From: Pseudomonadota bacterium
GTDB lineage: Bacteria > Pseudomonadota > Gammaproteobacteria > Burkholderiales > Thiobacillaceae
DNA: 15,860 bases
NCBI GenBank assembly: GCA_021836225.1
Contig: JAKBJA010000101.1
Coordinates: 1-15,860, forward strand
Direction: 5' to 3'
Shown here one piece after another: positions 1-8,024 of the stretch (position 1 is the first letter of the stretch; each line of letters opens with the position of its first letter). The notes under the pieces were generated by a model that saw nothing but the letters and a program-made list of their open reading frames with translations, ran no database searches and had not been told where the DNA came from. The position numbers and the translations under genes are program-made.

Positions 1-1537
1 CCAGGCCCGCCGGGAAGAACACGAACATCACGGTGAACGCGATCGGCATGATCATCATGATCTTGGCCTGCATCGGGTCCATCGGCTGCGGGTTGAGCTT
101 CACCTGCAGGATCGAGGTGATGCCCATTACGATCGGCAAAATGAACCAGGGATCCGGCGCGGTCAGGTCGGTGATCCAGCCCAGCCACGGCGCACCGCGC
201 ATTTCCACCGCGGCGAGCAGCACCCAGTAAAGCGCGATGAACACGGGAATCTGGATCAGGATCGGCAGGCAGCCGCCGAGCGGATTGATTTTCTCGGTCT
301 TGTACATCTCCGCCATCGCCTGGTGCAACTTGGCGCGGTCGTCTCCGTAGGTTTCCTTCAACTGCTGCAGGCGCGGCGTCAGCTTCTTCATCTTGGCCAT
401 CGACTTGTAGCCCGCTGCGGACAGCGGATACAGCGCCAGCTTGATGAGAATGGTCAGGATGATGATCGCCCAACCCCAGTTGCCGACGATGCGCTCGATC
501 TTTTCCAGTGACCAGAAGATCGGGTAGGCCAGCGGCGTCAGCCAGCCGTAGTCGCGTGCCAGATCGAGTCCCGGTGCGGTCTTTTCGAGCACCGTCTGGG
601 ACTGCGGGCCGGCATACAGCGGCACGGTGAAGGTCTTTTGCTGACCCGGGGCGAGCGTACCTTCGGCCAGAATCACGCCGGCGGAATACAGGCCGTCGCC
701 CAGCGCGCGGGTATAGTACTCGCGCTTGACGCTGCCTTCGGGCAGCCAGGCCGACACGAAATGATGCTGTACCAGCCCGACCCAGCCGTTATCAGCGGTC
801 TTCTCAAATTCTGCCTTGCCTGCCTGGATATCCTTGAACGCGACTTTCTGGAATTTCTTGGCGTCGGTATAGAACGCCGGCCCGGTGTAGGTGTAGAGGA
901 AGAAGGACTCGCCGCGTGGCGCTTCGCCGTGGCGGGTGAACTGGTAGTACGGGGTCAACTCGACGGGCTGGGTGCCGCCGTTGATGACACGTGTTCTCAC
1001 CGCGATCTGGTAGCTGCCGCGCTTGAAAACATAGGTTTTTTCGACGCGCACCCCGTTGGCGGGATCGACCCACACCAGCGGCACTTCAAGCTGGGCCGCG
1101 CCGCCAGCCAGGCGGTAGGTGCCGGGATTCAACTGAAACACGCTGCGGTGGGTCGGCAGACCCGCGCCGACCAGGCCGCTTTGCGCCAGATAAGGCCGTG
1201 TCTGGCTTTCTTCGAACAGGGTGAAGACCTGGTTCTTGTCTTCCGTCTCGCGGTACGACCGCAGTTGCAGTTCGCGCAAATCGCCGCCGTTGGCATCGAT
1301 ACTGACGCGCAGCACGTCGGTTTCCACCACAGCGCGCTGGCCCTTGGCAAAGCCGGTCTGCGCCGGCGCCGCTGCGGGCGCATTCAGTGCCTGGCTGGGG
1401 GTGGGGGCGCTACTTGCCGGTGCGCTCGTCGTTGCAGGAACGGCAGGGGCCGGCGCGTTCTTGTCTTGCCAGGCTTCCCACAACAAAAGCAGCGAGAAGG
1501 AAAAGACGATGAAAAGGATCAGCCGCTGGTTATCCAT
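1..1537 (-). CDS. yidC: YidC membrane protein insertase, 5' part (3' end beyond window)
   Basis: Inner-membrane insertase that helps Sec-dependent and Sec-independent proteins enter and fold in the membrane. The visible 512 codons begin MDNQRLILFIVF, the usual proteobacterial YidC start. A first membrane segment covers residues about 5-20, followed by an Ala/Pro-rich linker (about 28-60) and the large periplasmic beta domain (about 65-330). The conserved insertase core follows: a hydrophobic segment ending in IKLALYPL (about 353-370), the cytoplasmic charged hairpin with YKSMAKMKKL, then NPLGGCLPILIQIPVF and the segment ending FFPAGL. The basic residue in the groove is Lys in IKLALYPL where E. 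coli has Arg. Roughly the last 40 residues, with the final membrane segment, lie outside. The start lies 17 bases after rnpA; no good ribosome binding site is visible before the ATG, so translation may depend on rnpA. Identification is firm. Confidence 0.96.
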   Translation of the reverse strand, partial: MDNQRLILFIVFSFSLLLLWEAWQDKNAPAPAVPATTSAPASSAPTPSQALNAPAAAPAQTGFAKGQRAVVETDVLRVSIDANGGDLRELQLRSYRETEDKNQVFTLFEESQTRPYLAQSGLVGAGLPTHRSVFQLNPGTYRLAGGAAQLEVPLVWVDPANGVRVEKTYVFKRGSYQIAVRTRVINGGTQPVELTPYYQFTRHGEAPRGESFFLYTYTGPAFYTDAKKFQKVAFKDIQAGKAEFEKTADNGWVGLVQHHFVSAWLPEGSVKREYYTRALGDGLYSAGVILAEGTLAPGQQKTFTVPLYAGPQSQTVLEKTAPGLDLARDYGWLTPLAYPIFWSLEKIERIVGNWGWAIIILTILIKLALYPLSAAGYKSMAKMKKLTPRLQQLKETYGDDRAKLHQAMAEMYKTEKINPLGGCLPILIQIPVFIALYWVLLAAVEMRGAPWLGWITDLTAPDPWFILPIVMGITSILQVKLNPQPMDPMQAKIMMIMPIAFTVMFVFFPAGL

Positions 1538-1554
1538 GAGACGGGACGCGTTTT

Positions 1555-1941
1555 TTAGGTAGGAGAGAATTCCGGCGCGACATCGCCTGCCGGAGCGCTT
1601 GGCCATTTTGCCATGGCCCTGTGGCCGGCACGTTTAAACGTGCGTGACAAATCGCGTGCTTCATCGCCTGCCGCCGGCTTGGCGATAAGGCGAACGACGA
1701 AGTCACATGCGGGCAGTTCCGGCAGCGCCTGCCGAAAGCTTTCGCGCACGCAACGCTTGACGCGGTTGCGGTCCACTGCACGCGCTAGCAGACGTTTGGC
1801 AATCACCATCCCCAACCGCGGGAAACCCACCTGGTTGGGACGTGCCATCACCATCACATAATCCGTTTTGGCACGCTGATTGTCGGCAAACACCCGATCG
1901 AAATCGGCTTTGCTGACCAGGCGCGCATCGCGGAGGCGCAC
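1555..1941 (-). CDS. rnpA: Ribonuclease P protein component
   Basis: Basic protein subunit of RNase P; it assists the catalytic RNA in trimming 5' leaders from pre-tRNAs. The protein shows RLRDARLVSKADFDRVF at the N-terminus and the RNA-binding signature AVDRNRVKRCVRESFR in the centre, followed by LPACDFVV, all in the family order. At about 128 residues it is close to the usual 115-130; the C-terminal tail (about the last 20 residues, rich in Ala and Pro) is not conserved. The start is uncertain. I chose the GTG at 1941, which gives a normal length and has a weak GGTGG-like site just before it. The reading frame continues upstream through the end of rpmH without an ATG in a sensible place. 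It is 29 bases from rpmH and 17 from yidC, so the three are probably one transcript. Confidence 0.93.
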   Translation of the reverse strand: MRLRDARLVSKADFDRVFADNQRAKTDYVMVMARPNQVGFPRLGMVIAKRLLARAVDRNRVKRCVRESFRQALPELPACDFVVRLIAKPAAGDEARDLSRTFKRAGHRAMAKWPSAPAGDVAPEFSPT

Positions 1942-1970
1942 GCCACCCGCTTGGCTTGGATGGGTGTCGA

Positions 1971-2105
1971 TCAGACAGCCAGACGCGCGCGGCCCTTGGC
2001 ACGACGGGCGTTGATAACGGCGCGGCCAGCCTTGGTTTTCATGCGGGCACGGAAACCGTGGGTGCGCTTGCGGCGGACGGTGGAAGGCTGGTAAGTACGT
2101 TTCAT
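1971..2105 (-). CDS. rpmH: 50S ribosomal protein L34
   Basis: Small, highly basic protein of the large ribosomal subunit. The 44 residues begin [18 protein letters not shown] and continue with [19 protein letters not shown], which is the complete L34 family pattern at the family's normal length. An in-frame upstream extension is open but lacks conservation; the ATG at 2105 is preceded by an AAAGGAA ribosome binding site six bases away, which settles the start. It is the first gene of the rpmH-rnpA-yidC transcript and is read away from dnaA, the classical arrangement at bacterial origins. Confidence 0.98.
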   Translation of the reverse strand: MKRTYQPSTVRRKRTHGFRARMKTKAGRAVINARRAKGRARLAV

Positions 2106-2110
2106 GGCAT

Positions 2111-2117
2111 TTCCTTT
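2111..2117 (-). promoter_or_regulatory. Ribosome binding site of rpmH
   Basis: AAAGGAA on the minus strand, six bases before the rpmH ATG. It fixes the 44-residue start against the longer in-frame extension. Confidence 0.75.
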
Positions 2118-2188
2118 CTGACTGGCGTTGGCGGCGTCTCGCCCAAGCGTGACGACCCAACACAAAAAAATCTGTTGAAAAACCGAAT

Positions 2189-2218
2189 ATTAGACCTGTT
2201 CACCCGGGGGCCTGTCAA
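2189..2218 (-). promoter_or_regulatory. Sigma70-type promoter of rpmH-rnpA-yidC
   Basis: On the minus strand a perfect TTGACA -35 hexamer (2213-2218) is followed after 18 bases by TCTAAT (2189-2194), five of six matches to the -10 consensus. Transcription would start near 2182 and give a leader of roughly 75 bases before rpmH. A perfect DnaA box lies about 42 bases upstream of the -35, so DnaA could affect both this promoter and dnaA. No equally good dnaA promoter could be picked out on the plus strand. Confidence 0.7.
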
Positions 2219-2259
2219 GGGCGTCTTGGCCATCCCATAGGGTCCCGGACTCTCTTGCC

Positions 2260-2268
2260 TGTGGATAA
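2260..2268 (-). promoter_or_regulatory. DnaA box upstream of dnaA
   Basis: TGTGGATAA on the plus strand, i.e. a perfect TTATCCACA consensus on the minus strand, 22 bases before the dnaA start codon. In this position a DnaA box typically serves autorepression of dnaA; it may also contribute to the origin. Confidence 0.85.
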
Positions 2269-2278
2269 CCTGGTCGAA

Positions 2279-2284
2279 GGGGAG
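2279..2284 (+). promoter_or_regulatory. Ribosome binding site supporting a TTG start of dnaA
   Basis: GGGGAG (within AAGGGGAG) ends six bases before the TTG at 2291. The later ATGs at 2306 and 2336 are preceded by pyrimidine-rich sequence, so this site decides the start call. Confidence 0.65.
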
Positions 2285-2290
2285 TAAGAT

Positions 2291-3679
2291 TTGCATTCGA
2301 ATCCCATGCAGCTTTCCGCTTCCTCCCCCTCGACTATGGATTCCTTCTGGGACCTTTGCCAAGAGCGCTTCCGCGCCAATCTGACCCAGCAGCAATTCAG
2401 CACATGGATCAAGCCACTGGTGTTTGACGACGCCGGCGGCGAGGTGCGGATTCTTGCGCCCAACCATTTCGTGATGGACTGGGTGCGGGAAAAGTTCGCC
2501 GAGCACATTGACGGCTGGGCGCAGGAATTTTACGAACACCCCGTCACCATCACCTACGCGCTCGGCAAAAAAAACAGCGCGCCGCGTGCCTCGGCTGCCC
2601 CGGCTTCTGCCATGACGCCGGCCCCTGCCCCGGCCAGCGCCGCCGCGCCGGCCCAATTGGGTCTGCGCATCAATCCGGCCTTCAACTTCGACAATTTCGT
2701 GTCCGGTCGCGCCAACCAGCTGGCGCGTGCCGCTGCCCTGCAGATTGCCGACAACCCCGGCGTGGCCTACAATCCGCTGTTTGTCTACGGCGGCGTGGGA
2801 CTGGGTAAGACCCACCTGCTGCAGGCCATCGGCAACACCGTGCGGCAGGCCAACCCCGATGCCCGCATCAGCTACATCCACGCCAACGATTATGTGGACG
2901 ACGTGGTCAAGGCCTACCTGAACAAGCAGTTCGACGACCTCAAGCGCCGCTACATGTCTCTGGACCTGCTGCTGATCGACGATATCCAGTTCCTGGCCAA
3001 GAAGGACCGCACCCAGGAAGAGTTTTTCTACGTGTTCAACTCGCTGATCGAGAACAAAAAGCAGATTGTCATTACCTGCGATACCTTCCCCAAGGAAATC
3101 AGCGGCCTCGACGACCGCCTCAAATCGCGCTTCGCCTGGGGCCTGACGGTCGCCGTCGAGCCGCCCGAGCTCGAGATGCGGGTCGCCATCTTGCTCGCCA
3201 AAGCGCAGGCCGAAAACGTCAGGCTCGACGAGAATGTCGCCTTCTTTATCGCCAAGCAGGTGCGCTCCAACGTGCGCGAACTGGAAGGCGCGTTGAAGCG
3301 GGTCATCGCGTTCTCGCGCTTCCACGAAAAGCCAATCACGCTGGAGCTGGTAAAGGAGGCGTTGCGCGACCTGATCGCCTCGACCTCGCGCATCGTCTCG
3401 ATCGAGAACATCCAGAAAACCGTCGCCGACTTCTACAAGATCAAGGTCGCCGACATGTTCTCCAAGAAACGCACGCGTAACCTGGCACGTCCGCGCCAGA
3501 TCGCCATGGCGCTGGCCAAGGAACTCACCAACCAGAGCCTGCCGGAAATCGGCGAGTCGTTTGGCGGACGCGATCACACCACGGTGATCCACGCTTGCCG
3601 CAAAGTAGCCGAGTTGCGCGAGACCGAAGCCGACATCGGACGTGACTATCTGGTGTTGTTACAAAGTCTGACTGGCTGA
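2291..3679 (+). CDS. dnaA: Chromosomal replication initiator DnaA
   Basis: AAA+ ATPase that binds DnaA boxes, opens oriC and loads the replicative helicase. The 462 residues follow the family order: domain I (about 16-92), a short Ala/Pro-rich linker (about 95-122), and the AAA+ core with Walker A GGVGLGKT (167-174), Walker B LLLIDD (226-231) and the arginine pair in DDRLKSRF (R276, R280). Domain IV carries the DNA-binding signature GRDHTTV (426-432). The chosen start is the TTG at 2291, because AGGGGAG lies six bases upstream. In-frame ATGs at 2306 and 2336 have no ribosome binding site; the latter would give a start at MDSFWDLC, so a 447-residue form is the alternative. It is followed after 180 bases by dnaN; that gap holds the candidate origin. 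The upstream DnaA box suggests autorepression. Confidence 0.97.
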   Translation: MHSNPMQLSASSPSTMDSFWDLCQERFRANLTQQQFSTWIKPLVFDDAGGEVRILAPNHFVMDWVREKFAEHIDGWAQEFYEHPVTITYALGKKNSAPRASAAPASAMTPAPAPASAAAPAQLGLRINPAFNFDNFVSGRANQLARAAALQIADNPGVAYNPLFVYGGVGLGKTHLLQAIGNTVRQANPDARISYIHANDYVDDVVKAYLNKQFDDLKRRYMSLDLLLIDDIQFLAKKDRTQEEFFYVFNSLIENKKQIVITCDTFPKEISGLDDRLKSRFAWGLTVAVEPPELEMRVAILLAKAQAENVRLDENVAFFIAKQVRSNVRELEGALKRVIAFSRFHEKPITLELVKEALRDLIASTSRIVSIENIQKTVADFYKIKVADMFSKKRTRNLARPRQIAMALAKELTNQSLPEIGESFGGRDHTTVIHACRKVAELRETEADIGRDYLVLLQSLTG

Positions 3680-3687
3680 GGATGAAA

Positions 3688-3696
3688 TGTGGATAA
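3688..3696 (-). promoter_or_regulatory. DnaA box, perfect consensus
   Basis: TGTGGATAA on the plus strand equals TTATCCACA on the minus strand. It lies nine bases after the dnaA stop codon. Confidence 0.85.
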
Positions 3697-3756
3697 GGCA
3701 GTCCATGCGGACGGTGCGGTAAATTCCATCCCCACCCCTCCCAGGCTGCCAAGGGG

Positions 3757-3765
3757 TTACCCACA
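3757..3765 (+). promoter_or_regulatory. DnaA box, one mismatch
   Basis: TTACCCACA differs from TTATCCACA only at the fourth base. It overlaps the end of a 6-bp inverted repeat and borders the AT-rich stretch that follows. Confidence 0.65.
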
Positions 3766-3780
3766 CCCCAAAATGAATAA

Positions 3781-3793
3781 CAAGCGGATGATT
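3781..3793 (-). promoter_or_regulatory. IHF-like binding site in the origin
   Basis: The minus strand reads AATCATCCGCTTG, 12 of 13 positions of the WATCAANNNNTTR consensus. IHF bends DNA at the origin in E. coli, and the location between DnaA boxes is suitable. A degenerate 13-mer can occur by chance, so this is a suggestion. Confidence 0.35.
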
Positions 3794-3810
3794 AAATTGA
3801 GTAAAAAGGC

Positions 3811-3819
3811 TTATCCCCA
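3811..3819 (+). promoter_or_regulatory. DnaA box, one mismatch
   Basis: TTATCCCCA differs from TTATCCACA only at the seventh base. It lies between the two AT-rich stretches, 41 bases before dnaN. Confidence 0.6.
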
Positions 3820-3859
3820 GATTTGAGCCGCCTTTATTATGATTCTCAGGAATATATAA

Positions 3860-4963
3860 ATGCTATTAATACAAAGCGAACGCAACGCCCTTCTGGCTTC
3901 CCTCTCGGCTGTAGTGGGCGTGGTTGAGCGCCGCCACACCCTGCCCATCCTGTCGAACCTCCTGCTGGAGAAAAAAGGCGACAAGCTGACCGTGCTGGCC
4001 ACCGACCTGGAGTTGCAGGTCAGCAACCAGCTCGACGCGCAGGCGGGCGAAGATTTCGCCATCACCATCGCCGCCCGCAAGCTGTTCGACATCGTGCGTG
4101 CGCTTCCCGACGCCGCCAAGGTCAAGCTCGACACCAAGGACAGCCAGGTTGTGGTGAGTGCGGGCAAATCGCGCTTTACCCTGCAGACGCTGCCGGCTGC
4201 CGATTTCCCGCGCGTCGAAACCGGCGCCGGTCTGGGCGAAGCGATCCGCCTGCCGCAAAAAACGCTGAAGCGTCTGTTGCAGCTGGTGCAGTTCGCCATG
4301 GCGAGCCAGGACATCCGCTATTACCTCAATGGCATGCTGCTGGTGCTGGGCGGCAAGCAATTGCGCGTGGTTGCCACCGACGGCCACCGCCTGAGCTATG
4401 CTGAAACCGAGCTCGACACCGAAGCCGAAGCGCGCGAAGTCATCATCCCGCGCAAGACCGTGGTCGAGCTCTCCAAGCTTTTGAGCGATGTGGACGAACC
4501 CGTCGAGCTGCGCATCGGCGCCAACCAGGTCACCATCACGCTGCCCGGAACCGAGCTGGTGACCAAGGTGGTCGACGGCAAATTCCCCGACTACCAGCGT
4601 GTCATTCCGGTCAACCAGCCGCGCCATCTCAAGGCCAGCCGCCAGAACGTGATGCAGGCGCTGCAACGCGCCGCGATTCTGTCGAACGAAAAATTCCGCG
4701 GTGTGCGTCTGGTTATGAGCGAGAACACGCTGGGGATCGTCTGTAACAACAACGAGCAGGAAGAGGCCGCTGACGAAATCGAGGTCAGCTACAACGGCGA
4801 CCCGCTGGACGTCGGCTTCAACGTGACCTACCTGCTCGACGGCCTCGGGGCGGTCAATACCGACGAAATCATGCTGTCGCTGGGCGATGCCAACAGCAGC
4901 ATGCTGCTGAGCAGCGAAGGCGAACCCGGCTTCAAGTATGTCGTGATGCCCATGAGGATTTAA
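3860..4963 (+). CDS. dnaN: DNA polymerase III beta subunit (sliding clamp)
   Basis: Ring-shaped clamp that tethers DNA polymerase III and many repair proteins to DNA. The 367 residues match the normal length (E. coli 366) and begin MLLIQSERNALLASLSAVVGVVERRHTLPILSN in the family pattern. Three repeated clamp folds cover roughly 1-120, 128-245 and 246-367; LRVVATDGHRLSY in the second and the C-terminal VVMPMRI, part of the hydrophobic partner-binding cleft, are clearly visible. The ATG is eight bases after an AGG(A) ribosome binding site. It follows dnaA across the candidate origin and precedes gyrB by 78 bases; recF, which follows dnaN in E. coli, is missing here. Identification is firm. Confidence 0.98.
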   Translation: MLLIQSERNALLASLSAVVGVVERRHTLPILSNLLLEKKGDKLTVLATDLELQVSNQLDAQAGEDFAITIAARKLFDIVRALPDAAKVKLDTKDSQVVVSAGKSRFTLQTLPAADFPRVETGAGLGEAIRLPQKTLKRLLQLVQFAMASQDIRYYLNGMLLVLGGKQLRVVATDGHRLSYAETELDTEAEAREVIIPRKTVVELSKLLSDVDEPVELRIGANQVTITLPGTELVTKVVDGKFPDYQRVIPVNQPRHLKASRQNVMQALQRAAILSNEKFRGVRLVMSENTLGIVCNNNEQEEAADEIEVSYNGDPLDVGFNVTYLLDGLGAVNTDEIMLSLGDANSSMLLSSEGEPGFKYVVMPMRI

Positions 4964-5035
4964 GGGCAGCACCCAGATCCAGACAGTATTCGATTCAACA
5001 CAGCAACACAGACAGGAATGCCCCCTGCGGGGTAA

Positions 5036-7513
<2,478 letters not shown>

Positions 7514-7540
7514 ATCTGGATCTTTCGTCTGCGCGAAAAC

Positions 7541-7571
7541 GCAAAAAGCCCGGCAATGTTGGGCTTTTTGC
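7541..7571. terminator. Bidirectional terminator between gyrB and the topA block
   Basis: A perfect 11-bp stem, GCAAAAAGCCC (7541-7551) and GGGCTTTTTGC (7561-7571), with a 9-base loop. The stem itself supplies an A tract on one side and a T tract on the other, so it can act as an intrinsic terminator in both directions. It serves gyrB (stop at 7513) and the convergent pseudo-receiver gene (stop at 7617). Confidence 0.9.
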
Positions 7572-7616
7572 TGTTCACGATGAGCGAGCTCTTTCTTGAT
7601 TCGCTGGGCAGCGGGT

Positions 7617-8024
7617 TTAACGCGAAGCACCCGAGTCGGGTGTATTGCTCTGCCATGCCAGCAACGTCGCGCGCAAGCGATCTTCCTCAATCGGGAGCAC
7701 GAGAGCGGCATCGATCCGCAAGCGGGCGCTGACCTTGTCGAGGACGGCCTGATGAGCCGCTTCGTAAAAAACCAGAATGCGGGTGTCGGGTGCGCTTTGC
7801 ACCGCTGCCAGCAGGGATTCGAGATTGGACAGCCGGTCGCGGAAATCGGTCTGGTGGTAAAAATCCGCCACGATGACTGCAGGCGGTGATTTACGCACCA
7901 GGCTGATCGCCTTGCGCTCCGACCATTCGGTGACGACGGCGTAACCCAGTTCCTGATACAGCTTTTTGTAGCCGGCCGTGCCGATGAAGGCGTTGACCAT
8001 GAGCAGGCGCGGCGGCGAACTCAT
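7617..8024 (-). CDS. Small CheY-fold pseudo-receiver protein, coupled to topA
   Basis: A 135-residue protein that I recognise only by fold-like pattern. The run RLLMVNAF, helix, LGYAVVTEW, helix, PPAVIVADF, TRILVFYEA and AALVLPIEEDRL matches the alternating strands and helices of a response-regulator receiver domain. Asp54 in IVADF sits where the phosphorylated Asp would be. The rest of the active site is degenerate: the acidic pair after strand one is replaced by VNAF, and the Lys before Pro in strand five is Leu110. There is no output domain, signal peptide or membrane segment. Its ATG overlaps the topA stop (ATGA), which points to translational coupling. Function is unknown; a phosphorylation-independent interaction role is an inference. 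Confidence 0.8.
   Translation of the reverse strand: MSSPPRLLMVNAFIGTAGYKKLYQELGYAVVTEWSERKAISLVRKSPPAVIVADFYHQTDFRDRLSNLESLLAAVQSAPDTRILVFYEAAHQAVLDKVSARLRIDAALVLPIEEDRLRATLLAWQSNTPDSGASR

Larger units (their letters stand above)
3680..3859. other. oriC: Candidate replication origin (oriC) between dnaA and dnaN
   Basis: A 180-bp gene-free stretch holds three DnaA boxes: one perfect (3688-3696) and two with one mismatch (3757-3765 and 3811-3819). Two AT-rich stretches are candidates for the unwinding element: about 3768-3808, between boxes two and three, and about 3831-3860, running into dnaN. An IHF-like site lies at 3781-3793, and a 6-bp inverted repeat (ACCCCT at 3734-3739, AGGGGT at 3752-3757) touches the second box. 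Gene context (rpmH, dnaA, dnaN, gyrB) is the typical setting of a bacterial origin. Which AT-rich stretch melts, and whether the dnaA upstream region takes part, cannot be decided from sequence alone. Confidence 0.75.

Noticed and set aside
638..1558. A 306-codon plus-strand frame opposite yidC
   Set aside because: The opposite strand encodes a clear YidC, and this translation has no family features.
2200..2290. Possible plus-strand promoter for dnaA (CTGTCA with CATAGG)
   Set aside because: Only four and three matches to the consensus hexamers; too weak to call.
2102..3592. A 496-codon minus-strand frame opposite dnaA
   Set aside because: Composition is that of an antisense shadow; it also overlaps the rpmH promoter region and has no recognisable domain.
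5018..5035. Tiny ATG frame (MPPAG) and a 4-bp GC hairpin (5021-5032) before gyrB
   Set aside because: Five codons with no proper ribosome binding site, and a stem too short to argue for an attenuator.
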